Assembly: GCF_964656455.1 (NCBI RefSeq)
Contig: NC_135726.1
Span: 29,417,930-29,481,929 of the forward strand
Reading direction: 5' to 3'
DNA length: 64,000 bases
From: Halichoerus grypus
Lineage: Eukaryota > Chordata > Mammalia > Carnivora > Phocidae
Shown: positions 1 to 64,000 of the stretch, piece by piece
Layout of the letters: each line of letters begins with the position of its first letter
Position numbering within the stretch: position 1 is the first letter of the stretch
Program-made: the position numbers and the translations under genes
The notes under the pieces: model-generated
What the model saw: only the letters and a program-made list of their open reading frames with translations
Told to the model about the DNA's origin: nothing
The model's database searches: none

Positions 1-159
1 CTGTTCATTGTTTATGCCACAGCTAAATGCAGTTGACCTTTGACGAGTTATAATAAAGGTTATGAACCCTTTCCCTAAAGATATTGCATATACGCATATG
101 CATACAAGATCTTATAAACCATCTCTTGGGTCTGCAGACCCTAAAGCTCCATGGGTTCC

Positions 160-265
160 ATTCATTCAGCAACTATTTAGCGAATGCCTGCTATGTGCAA
201 GCTCTGTGTTGGCCTCTGAGAATACCGTGCAGAGATGCACAAGACAAATAAGCTGGGTATTCTCT
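160..265 (-). mobile_element. L2 LINE 3'-end fragment
   Basis: The words 'cattcattcagcaactattt' and 'gcctgctatgtgcaagctct' match the conserved 3' end of LINE-2, read here as its complement. The copy is diverged and short, as expected for an old mammalian-wide element. Confidence 0.6.
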
Positions 266-756
266 TGGACTTTACACTCTAGGCCCAACATTCTAGAGAT
301 TGAGAACCTCTGCCTTAGGGCATCTTCATTTGGCTTTTGGGGTGGTTTGAAATGAAAATATAAAATCTTTTTTTTTTTCCACATACTAGACATTGCATGG
401 ACCGTTTATAATAACCTCATACAAAACTGAGTTACTGTGGTGCATCTCTGAAGAATAGGAACTGTAAAGATGCCAGAATTAACTGGACTGCTTGTATGTT
501 GAGGTAGGAAGCCCTGGGACTAGGCCTCATGGCAACAAAGAAAGGACAGAACAAAAACAAACTCCGCTGGTGAATTTATGAAACATCTTTGACAAAACTT
601 GGACCTACCCGCTCATTTGTACACCAAGCTAAAAATTAATATTCAAGTAATATTGACGTCCCAGGCAAATGTGCTAACTGCTTTTAATTTGCCATCTCAC
701 CCTTGGAATAACTCTGTGAGATAGCTGTTATTTTCTCCATTTTTAAAGTTAAAGAA

Positions 757-1090
757 CTGTGGCAACTGGCTGGCTCAGTTTTCAGTAGAGCATGTGATTT
801 TTGATCTCGTGTTGGGGGTAGAGTTTACTTAAAAATACATATATAGGGGCACCTGGGTGGCTCAGTCGTTAAGCGTCTGCCTTTGGCTCAGGTCATGATC
901 CCAGGGCCCTGGGATCGAGTCCCGCATCGGGCTCCCTGCTCAGCAGGGAGCCTGCTTCTCCCTCTACCTGCCATTCCCCCTGCTTGTGCTCCCTCTCTCT
1001 CTCTGACAAATAAATAAAATGTTTATATATATATACATATATATATATAAAACAAAGTAAAATGACTTTTAAAAAAATAATAATAAAATA
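757..1090 (+). mobile_element. Nested pair of CAN SINEs
   Basis: An older, diverged SINE (about 760-845) has a tRNA-like head, 'ggctggctcag', and ends 'gagtttacttaaaaatacat'. A second SINE (846-1020) starts 'ggggcacctgggtggctcag', passes a CT-rich block and ends in aaataaataaaat. It appears to have landed in the A-rich tail of the older one, whose tail resumes at about 1050-1090. A near-direct repeat (about 746-759 and 1090-1104, 'a-gttaaagaactg' against 'aaattaaggaactg') is consistent with the target-site duplication of the outer element. Confidence 0.85.
1021..1050. repeat. AT dinucleotide microsatellite
   Basis: About 30 bases of imperfect (TA)n lie between the tail of the inner CAN SINE and the remaining tail of the older one. 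It probably grew out of the SINE poly(A) tail. Confidence 0.8.
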
Positions 1091-1548
1091 AAATTAAGGA
1101 ACTGAAACTCAGCGAGATTAGGTGACTCGACCAGCTAGTAAATAATAGAACAACCATTTGAATCAAGTTTTCCGACTAGGTTTTTTCCAAGATACCTGCT
1201 TGCTTTTGGGGGCAGAGAAGGGGGTGGGGGACGGAGAGGAAGTATTTCTTAAATTGGGGGGAATTGTTTTTGTTCAGATCAAGAAATAAAAAGAGAGAAG
1301 GAAGAATGATATTCTTACCTCATTTCCTAAGCAAACTATAGGAAATATACTGGTGAAAGGAACACTAACTGAATGTAGTATTGCTTTTAAAATAGAAGCT
1401 TTCACCTTCTTCAAGCAGCACATCTGGACAATGGATGTCCGTTAAAGTCATAATGCTTTATTCATTTTATTTGGTTCATTCCATTGCATAGTTAATGTTA
1501 TACTTTGGAAAGATCTTATTTGAATTTTCTTTTCTCCACAGATAGGCC

Positions 1549-57242
<55,694 letters not shown>

Positions 57243-57569
57243 GTCAGTAGCTTGATGCCAGCTAGAAATGTTATGAAATAAAGCTGCTTTTCATTCATAG
57301 TGTATGGGTCTTCGCATATGAAAATCTGAAGGCAAAAATATTTCTGGGAAAATTTTATGTATCCTCACAATCTTACCCATGTAATCATCTAGTACAAAAA
57401 AAATTCATATGTAGTTTCATTATGTAATGGGTCATAACTTGCGTTATTTTTGCTTACATGTTAACAATACCTATCATCAGCAGCTTTAATAATTACTTGC
57501 TAAAACCAGTTGACATCCCTGACTCCTTTTCGGAAGGATTGTACAAAGATGTATTAAATCCAATCTGAG

Positions 57570-57754
57570 GGGCACCTGGGTGGCTCAGTAGGTTAAGCAT
57601 CTGATTTTGGCTCACGTCCTGGTCTTACGGTTCTGGAAGCAAGCCTCTCAGCAGGCTCCCCACTCAGCAGGGAGTCTGCTTGTCTCGCTCCCTCTGTTCC
57701 TCCCCCTGCTCGTGCTCTCTCTCTCAAATAAATAAATAAAATCTTTTTTTAAAA
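57570..57754 (+). mobile_element. CAN SINE, sense
   Basis: The head is 'ggggcacctgggtggctcag'. The middle is partly rearranged. The tail is 'ctctctcaaataaataaata'. A perfect 14-base target-site duplication, 'aaatccaatctgag', lies at 57556-57569 and 57755-57768. Confidence 0.95.
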
Positions 57755-58582
57755 AAATCCAATCTGAGCTTTAAGAATTCAAAATGGGATATTGCATTTA
57801 AAACTATAATACTTCCAAGTGTGAATTCATTCATACACTAAATATGTCCACTGATAAACTATTAAAGTTATTTCCACCAAAAAATTAAACCTTCATAGAA
57901 GGTGTACTTCTTGTATAGGTGTACTTGTTTTGTAGCACATTGCTGAAAAGCAGTATGTAAAAGGAAATATTGAAAAGAAAATTATACTTTAATTTATATG
58001 GAAAGTATACCACTTACCAGAGCATTTTTTTTTATTTTAAGGGGGGAGGGGTAGTTTTTATAAAGTAAATGTAAGTAAAGTAAAAAGGCCCTAGCTTTTT
58101 CTATTCATCTACGTTAATTTTCCTGAAATGATTAATTGTACTCCTTTTTTTGGAATTTCTACTTTATGGGTAAGAATTGGAATACTTTTTTCAACTCTTA
58201 AAATTCTTAGCTTAACCTCTCTGCAGAACAAACCCAAATACAAACAGATGATTGATAAGTACAAGCAGAACAGTTCATCTGTCCAAAGTTTTATTATCAT
58301 TATTAATTATAATATCACCTGACCCATGGCATCCTGATATGTGGAATCTTTATTGTTCAAAATGAATAAATCAAGGAAGGAATCTTAAATATAGTTGCCC
58401 AAAGACTTTTAATTATAGTATTTAGTTCAATTCAATTTAGCTTTTTTGCTTTATCAAACCTGAAATTGTTAAATTATTTATCAAACTAATGAATAGAAAT
58501 TCTCTGCTCTCTATTAGAAATTTTTGATGATGGGAATCAAAGGGAAAATGAGCCCTTTGTGTGGAATTTAGCTTCATAGCCA

Positions 58583-59078
58583 TTTGTATTAGGGTTTTCC
58601 AGGGAAACAGAACCAGTAGGATATATATGTATAAATATGTACATATAAAGAGATTTATTATAAGGAATTGAGTCACGTCGTTATGGAGACTGAGAAGTCC
58701 CAGGAACTGTATGCAGCAAGCTGGAGACCCAGAAAGTCAGTGGTGTAGTTCCAGGCTGTTAAAACCAGGAGTGCCGATGGCATCAGTTCCAGCTAGAAAG
58801 CAAGCAGGCTGGAGACCTAAGAAGAGTCAGTGTTTCAGTTCAAGTTCAAAGTCAGGAAAAGACCACTGTTGCCTCTGAAGGCCATCAGGCAAGAGGAGTT
58901 CTCACCATTTTTGTTCTCTTCAGGTCTTCCAGCTGATTGGAGGAAGCCCCATCCACCTTAGGGAGGACAGTCTGCTTTACTCAACCTACCAATTCAAATG
59001 TTAATCTTATCCAAAAACAGCCAGATGGACACACCTAGAATAATGTTTGACCAGAGGTCTGAAAATCTGGTGGTCCAG
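58583..59078. mobile_element. Ancient interspersed repeat, family not named
   Basis: 'tgtattagggttttccaggg', 'agagatttattataaggaat', 'gcagcaagctggagacccag', 'caggtcttccagctgattgg', 'ttactcaacctaccaattca' and 'gtccagtcaagttgacagat' form a pattern I know as common in mammalian genomes, but I cannot name it safely. It is nearly complete, and a CAN SINE sits about 30 bases beyond its right end. Confidence 0.65.
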
Positions 59079-59106
59079 TCAAGTTGACAGATAAAATTAA
59101 CTATCA

Positions 59107-59281
59107 GGGGTTCCCCGGGTGGCTCAGTCAGTTAAACACCAGACTCTTGGTTTCGGCTCAGGTCATGATCTCAGGGCTCCATGCTCAGTGGGGAGTCTAC
59201 TTTCCCTCTCCCTCTACCTCTCCCCCTGCTCACACTCAGTGCTCGCTCGCACTCTCTCAAATCAGTCAATCTTTAAAAAAT
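59107..59281 (+). mobile_element. CAN SINE, sense, diverged
   Basis: The head is 'ggggttccccgggtggctca'. An alternative middle contains 'agactcttggtttcggctca', followed by a CT tract and a decayed tail, 'ctctctcaaatcagtcaatc'. No clear target-site duplication; one of the older copies. Confidence 0.88.
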
Positions 59282-59799
59282 TTGACGATCACATCATTTT
59301 ATTAAGAACCGTCCATTCATTACATCAAGAGTAGTAAGCCTGCATGTTTGAATCAGACATTTCTTTCTCATGTGTCAATAGTTCTTCTGGAAGACTTTGC
59401 CTAACTCATCAAGATTTTTGAATACCTATATGATTTAGCCTTTTGAACATAAGAGTATGAGAAATGAGATACTGAATCAGTCCTGGGGTTTTACTGAGGG
59501 ATGTATTTATCTGGTCAAAGTACAAACAACACTCATCCCTCTTGTCATAACGCAGTGATTCCCAGGGATTCAGTGTCTGCAGTTTGTCATCACTTCTCCT
59601 AAGGAAGTAAACACAGTATTCTGGTCCTGCCCTCAAGGAACATCTTCATTAATTGGGAAGATGTGTTCATGAAAATTCAAGTAGTTATTCAACTGTTAAA
59701 TTACAATATAAAACAATGTCAGGTGACAGTACCAATAATTAATGTAATAGATATTTGAGGTAAAGAATACTTAGCTGTTTTCTGGCTCCCCTTCTCATT

Positions 59800-59870
59800 T
59801 TTCAAATGAATAAACTGAGCTCTTGAGAGATAAAGTGACTTGCTGATAATCTTGCCACCAATTAAGGAAG
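59800..59870. mobile_element. MIR fragment
   Basis: 'tttcaaatgaataaactgag' and 'ctcttgagagataaagtgac' then 'ttgctgataatcttgccacc' match the MIR core. Confidence 0.6.
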
Positions 59871-60444
59871 TTCAGGGGAAGGAGAAATTTGAAGTGACTT
59901 TTTAGTATATTTTATGGAAGATATGCCCAGAGCTGGCCCATCTGCCCTCTTGTGGGCTTCATGTCTACTTTTTCTAATTTTAAGCTGATTTTTTCTGCTT
60001 TCCTTGTTTATTGCCCACAGATAGCCATACAAACATGCCCAGCCCCAAGGAGAAAAATCTAATTAGCCATGCCTAGCCTCTGGATTGGGTCCATCTTTAT
60101 CAGTTCTATACCCTGATCCATTCAGCTATGGTCAATCACACAGTAAGAAGGGGTGTTCTGCTTTAACTGGGACATCTCAAAGATGTGTATATATGACAGC
60201 AGAGAGAAAATTATGTGCACTTCTAGTGCAGGGGTGCATATGTGTTTCAGAAGTCAAGAATACACTAACTAGAGCAGCCTTTTTATATAAGAGGATAGAA
60301 GACTTTAGATACAAGCTAAGCATTTTGGATTTTATCCAATAGATACTAGGGAGACATTGTAATGGTTAATTTTATTTTCTAAACATTGTATTCATCATTC
60401 AAAAGTAACTTTGAAAGTATAGGAAAATGTTATCTAAATTATAG

Positions 60445-60668
60445 CATCTTAGACCAAATGATTTTCAACTGGGGGGAGTGGGTATTTTGTCCCCCAGGGG
60501 ACATTTGGCAATGTCTGGAGGCATTCTGGGTTGTCACACTGGGAGGAACTGCTGACATCTAATAGGTCGGGGTTAGGGTTGCTGCCAAACATGCTACAAT
60601 GCACAGGACTCACAGCAAAGAACTATCTGGCCTGAAATGTCAATAGTGCTGAGGCTGAGAAATCCTTC
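60445..60668. mobile_element. MER20-like hAT-Charlie element, near full length
   Basis: 'tgtcccccaggggacatttg', 'gcaatgtctggaggcattct', 'aaacatgctacaatgcacag' and 'tgtcaatagtgctgaggctg' then 'agaaatcc' follow the MER20 consensus (about 219 bases) from end to end. The family name is from memory. Confidence 0.75.
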
Positions 60669-61140
60669 ATTCAGTGGAACCATGTGTATTGGCAACACTG
60701 CTAGCATCTCAGTGGAATTGTTCAATGCCCTTGACTAAGACAGAATAAGGAACTTCGATTTAACAAAGATGTTTAGTGAAAGAGAACTATCCCTCTAAAA
60801 TATCCAACTAGTTCTAATGTACACATCTATTTTTCCTTTAGAATAAACTGAGGTTTTTTTCTTCTTATTCCTGGGAAAGTAATTTGTGTTACTTTGCTAC
60901 AGCCTGCTAGGGTCTTGACTGCCATTCCAAATGTGATTTATTATAATGGTTTAAGATGCTTTCTCAAATGTGTGAATATCATTTAAAGGAAGCAACTGCT
61001 GTAAGCAATGCTTTATGCCTCAGTTGCCCTTACTCACCTCCCACATGCTTTTAAAAATTCTACTTTTAGGAGAAAGTACTAACCAGTATTTTATGTTAAT
61101 AGGTGATACTTAGTTGTGTTAAATTATTTACCAAATATGG

Positions 61141-61339
61141 GGGCGCCTGGGTGGCTCAGTCGTTAAGCGTCTGCCTTCGGCTCAGGTCATGATCCCAGGG
61201 TCCTGGGATCAAGCCCCACATTGGGCTCCCTGCTCCGCGGGAAGCCTGCTTCTCCCTCTCCCACTCCCCCTGCTTGTGTTCCCTCTCTCGCTGTGTCTCT
61301 CTCTGTCAAATAAATAAAATCTTTAATTAAAAAAGAAAA
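61141..61339 (+). mobile_element. CAN SINE, young, sense
   Basis: A near-consensus head, 'gcgcctgggtggctcagtcg', with intact body. A 20-base target-site duplication with one mismatch, 'aaattatttaccaaatatgg', lies at 61121-61140 and 61340-61359. Confidence 0.96.
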
Positions 61340-61499
61340 AAATTATTTACCAAGTATGGTAAAATAGTTTAATCTGTAAACATAGGAACAAACCTCAAGA
61401 GATCTTCAAAATCATGAAATATAGTGTTTTCTAGTGATTATACCAGTTTTTCTGTGTGCTACTTTAACAGTCGTTCAATATGAGTCATGGAACCTTTTT

Positions 61500-62000
61500 T
61501 CTTTAAAGATCACAAAAGTAGTACAAAGAACTCCTAAATGTACTTCACCCACATTCATCAGCTGTTACATTTCAGTACATTTGTTTATGATTTCTGTTGT
61601 CTCTCCTATATATGTGTATGTGCACCTATGTATGTATATATACACATTCTTGCATACATAATTATAATGAATCATTTCAGAGTTGCAGAAGTCATGCTCC
61701 TTTACCCTTAAATACTTCAGAATAATAATATAATACTATTATTTAATCAACAGTTCTCATTAAAATTTTGCCAGTTGTTCCAGTAGCATAATTTATAGCA
61801 TTTGATTAATCTGGTCCAGGATCCAATCCAGATCGCACACTGTGTTTAGCTTTCCTGTCTCATTAGCCTCTGTAATCCATAATGATGGTTTCAGCCTTTC
61901 TTTATGTGGGTTCTTTCAGATTAACATTTTTTAAGAATCCAGGTCATTTATATTGTAGAATAGCCTTCAATCTGGATTTATGTGATGTTTCCTCATATTA
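61500..62000. mobile_element. Old L1-type fragment
   Basis: 'aagtagtacaaagaactcct', 'cattcatcagctgttacatt', 'attaaaattttgccagttgt' and 'tagctttcctgtctcattag' follow the same L1 region as the segments at 15680 and 45625. Confidence 0.6.
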
Positions 62001-62236
62001 GATTCAGTTATATGTTTTGGTAGGAATACTACAAAAGCAGTACTATGTCCTTTCCAGTGCATCATGTCAGGAGGCACAGGATGTCATTCTGTCCAATTGT
62101 TGATGATGGGAACTTTCATCAAGGTGTTGTTATCAGAAAACCTTCTTTAAGCTTAAAAATCCTTGTGGCTCATTAGTTTCTTTCTTTACCTCTTCTTCAA
62201 GAACTGCTTCAGGTAGAAATCTCAGGACAGTGATAC

Positions 62237-62606
62237 ATGGCTTTCATCAAAAGGAAGGTATTACTGAATGGCTCTTATGTGCTAATAAGCACATCCTATA
62301 TAATATGTCCTTTCATTATCACAGTTCTGCAATCATTAGCATCTACTGTATGTCATAAAAGAAGGAGTCCCTGGCTTCAAAGAAGTCACAGTCTGCAGGG
62401 GAAACACAATCAATGCATAGTTGTTAGCTCTAGGAGAATGGAATGCACAGGGTGCTATGGGAGCATTCAGGCAGTTACCTAACAATGAGGGACCCTCATC
62501 AAGGCAGACTTCCTGAAGTCAGTGAAGCTTGAGCCAAGTGTTGAAGATGATTAGGAATTAGTAAGGGTCATGGAGGGATCATTATAGGTCAAAGAAACGA
62601 TAACTT
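62237..62606 (-). mobile_element. L2 LINE, antisense fragment
   Basis: 'gaaggagtccctggcttcaa', 'gcacagggtgctatgggagc' and 'gaagcttgagccaagtgttg'-like words follow the antisense L2 3' end. It continues after the SINE at 62624, to about 63030. Confidence 0.6.
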
Positions 62607-62623
62607 AAGAATTAGAGAGACTG

Positions 62624-62820
62624 GGGCGCCTGGGTGGCTCAGTCGGTTAAGTGGCTGCCTTCAGCTCAGGTCATGATTCCCAGGGTCCTAGGATCGAGCC
62701 CCGCATCAGGCTCCCTGCTCAGCAGAGAGCCTGCTTCTCCCTTTCCCTCTGCCTGCCACTCTACCTACTTGTGCTCTCTATCAAATAAATAAATTAAAAA
62801 AAAAAATCTTTAAAAAAAAA
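62624..62820 (+). mobile_element. CAN SINE, sense, inserted in an L2
   Basis: A complete head, body and A tail. A perfect 17-base target-site duplication, 'aagaattagagagactg', lies at 62607-62623 and 62821-62837. Confidence 0.96.
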
Positions 62821-63039
62821 AAGAATTAGAGAGACTGTGGAGCATGGCTCTTTCTGGGAATTCAGAATGGTTTTAGGATGGGCTACATTATGGTACACCT
62901 GTGGAAGCTCAGGAGAATATGCTGAAAAGATAGGCATGTCCTGAGCATTAAGTCCTCTGTGTATCATCCTAGAAGGTTGAAGCCTATCCTGAAGTTCTAT
63001 GAGCAGCCAATGAGGGCTTTTAAGGGAGGGGGAAGATCA

Positions 63040-63200
63040 CTTACTCATTAAACAGATATTTAGCACTTGCTGCGTTCCAAGCTTTATTCTAGGCGCTGAG
63101 AATATAGCAGTGAAGAAGAGAAATAATCCTCTTGCTCTTAGGGAGTTTACACTCTTGAATCGCATTTTAAAAGAGCATGCTATCAATAATGTAAAGAATA
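63040..63200 (-). mobile_element. L2 LINE 3'-end fragment
   Basis: 'cattaaacagatatttagca', 'cttgctgcgttccaagcttt' and 'gagaatatagcagtgaagaa' match the L2 3' end as its complement. It may be a second L2 next to the one at 62237. Confidence 0.75.
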
Positions 63201-63757
63201 GATTAGAGGCACAGAGACTAATTAAAAAGTAATTAGAAAACCCTACTCTGGTTATCCCCACTGGATAGATTTTTTTTTAATTGCCTCTACCCTATAATGT
63301 CACAAAAGTGAGACTAGAAGTAGTGTCCTAGATAAGTATCATTTATGCCAATTACACTGTGAATCTGAATTACCTGCTACACTGTGTAAACACTTCAAGA
63401 TCACACAGTTTCTTTTTTTCATGATTCAGAATCTCACAGCTCCTTAGAAATGTTGATCCTTAAAAGAATCTAACAGATTTCCCAGGACTTAGACATATTA
63501 CTTGGTTCTTCCTCTTCTCTCTGTGTCTGTGATGTATAATTAATCATGGATTACTTCATTTTGTTTCATTTCATTTACAACATTTATGAGCTTCGCTTTG
63601 TCAGAGTGAAATGCTTGTCCCCTCCTTTTCTTTCCAAAGTGGCATAATTAGTGTTAGCATCTTTTTTAACAGGCTACATAAAGTTTAGTGGCCGGATTAA
63701 ATCAAGTCATTAACATAATGTGCTACCCAATTTGCCCCTATCTCTCTTCGTTTGCAG

Positions 63758-63889
63758 GACATCAAAGTACCACAGAGCACCAGTGTAATTGGGCCTTGCT
63801 GGCCTGTCAGATTCCGTCAGCCTGATGACTGTGCTTCTACTAAAAAGCTTCTAGGCATGATAATTAAGGGGGGGAAGGGGGGAGCCTGA
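63758..63889 (+). other. Candidate alternative terminal exon of RPGRIP1L (unproven)
   Basis: A strong acceptor, 'cccctatctctcttcgtttgcag', spans 63735-63757. If exon 22 (phase 0) spliced here, the frame would stay open for 43 codons (DIKVPQSTSVIGPCWPVRFR...), then stop at TGA 63887-63889. An ATTAAA, a common variant poly(A) signal, lies at 63981-63986. The peptide resembles no part of RPGRIP1L I know, so this may be chance: an open run of this length is not rare. Confidence 0.25.
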
Positions 63890-64000
63890 GAAATGTAAAA
63901 CTTTGGACATTTCTCTATGAATATTTTATTAATTTGAATAATCAGAAGTTAACAGTATCAATTTGATGTATAATACATTGATTAAAAGCCTTCTTTTAGG

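Larger units (their letters stand above)
661..1180. mobile_element. MIR SINE split by later CAN SINE insertions
   Basis: The left part (about 661-756) contains the MIR core pattern 'aataactctgtgagatagct'. The right part (about 1092-1180) continues with 'ggaactgaaactcagcgaga' and 'ggtgactcgaccagctagta', the next stretch of the MIR consensus. The two halves flank the younger carnivoran SINEs at 757-1090, so this is one ancient MIR interrupted by them. Confidence 0.7.
1..1541 (+). other. RPGRIP1L: RPGRIP1L intron 1 (3' part)
   Basis: No coding exon is visible before the first acceptor, AG at 1540-1541, which follows a good polypyrimidine tract. In mammals the first RPGRIP1L exon is non-coding and is transcribed divergently from FTO, so this stretch is inferred to be the end of intron 1. 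It holds an L2 fragment, a MIR split by SINEs, a nested pair of CAN SINEs and a short AT repeat. I see no CpG-rich promoter here. Confidence 0.75.
57243..64000 (+). other. RPGRIP1L: RPGRIP1L intron 22 (5' part)
   Basis: At least 6.76 kb, unfinished at the window edge. It contains four CAN SINEs (57570, 59107, 61141, 62624), an ancient repeat (58583-59078), a MIR, a MER20-like element, an L1-type fragment and L2 pieces. A candidate alternative terminal exon (63758-63889) stands out at the end. Confidence 0.8.

Noticed and set aside
62..355. A 97-codon open frame at the window start
   Set aside because: It overlaps an L2 fragment, has no coding character, no splice or promoter context, and no familiar protein.
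846..880. tRNA-like heads of the SINEs
   Set aside because: They derive from a tRNA gene but are diverged SINE promoters, not functional tRNA genes.
1..1541. Shared FTO/RPGRIP1L promoter within the window
   Set aside because: No CpG-rich region or non-coding exon is visible. It is expected further upstream.
58583..59078. Solitary LTR of an endogenous retrovirus
   Set aside because: It starts with TG, but I could not confirm the family, a terminal CA, a primer site or a target duplication. It is left as an unnamed ancient repeat.
62237..62482. An 81-codon open frame
   Set aside because: It lies in antisense L2 sequence and has no coding features.

Overview
The window is nuclear DNA of a carnivoran mammal. 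It holds most of one gene, RPGRIP1L, on the + strand. RPGRIP1L encodes a scaffold protein of the ciliary transition zone and is the human MKS5/NPHP8/JBTS7 disease gene. I recognised it by joining 21 spliced exons: every junction keeps one open frame, every intron has GT..AG ends, and the 1095-residue product matches RPGRIP1L throughout. The Carnivora assignment rests on about 22 tRNA-derived CAN SINEs. Their head, the 'gcgcctgggtggctcagtcg' type, is the form I associate with arctoid carnivores (bears/panda, seals, mustelids) rather than the typical dog SINEC_Cf. The species is not resolved.

Layout: 1-1541 is taken to be the end of intron 1. The non-coding first exon and the promoter shared with FTO, which is divergent in mammals, should lie upstream of the window. 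Coding starts at 1549. Exons 2-14 (1542-37987) encode a short N-terminal tail and a long coiled-coil region (about residues 45-566). Exons 15-16 (41866-45509) encode the first C2 domain. Exons 17-18 (47999-51263) encode the second C2 domain. Exons 19-22 (51374-57242) encode a proline-rich and then acidic linker. The last 6.76 kb (57243-64000) contains no canonical exon, so the C-terminal RPGR-interacting C2 domain and the stop codon lie beyond the window. Exon numbers assume one untranslated exon upstream.

About 95% of the window is intron, much of it transposon-derived. There are young CAN SINEs, many with clear target-site duplications. There are also old L2 fragments (a large antisense block at 39.6-44.2 kb and a sense block at 51.6-52.5 kb), L1 3'-end fragments, MIRs and small hAT-Charlie DNA transposons. 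The CAN SINEs are uneven: none from 25.9 to 39.7 kb, twelve or more from 48.7 to 62.8 kb. They are strongly biased to the sense orientation of the gene.

I found no second protein-coding gene, rRNA, functional tRNA, CRISPR array or promoter. The most interesting items outside the canonical gene model are a candidate alternative terminal exon at 63758, a weak microsatellite-bordered acceptor at exon 20, a 76-bp tandem duplication next to exon 12, two local dispersed repeats of unknown family, and a nested SINE composite with three copies of its target site. Nothing here amounts to an undescribed biological system.
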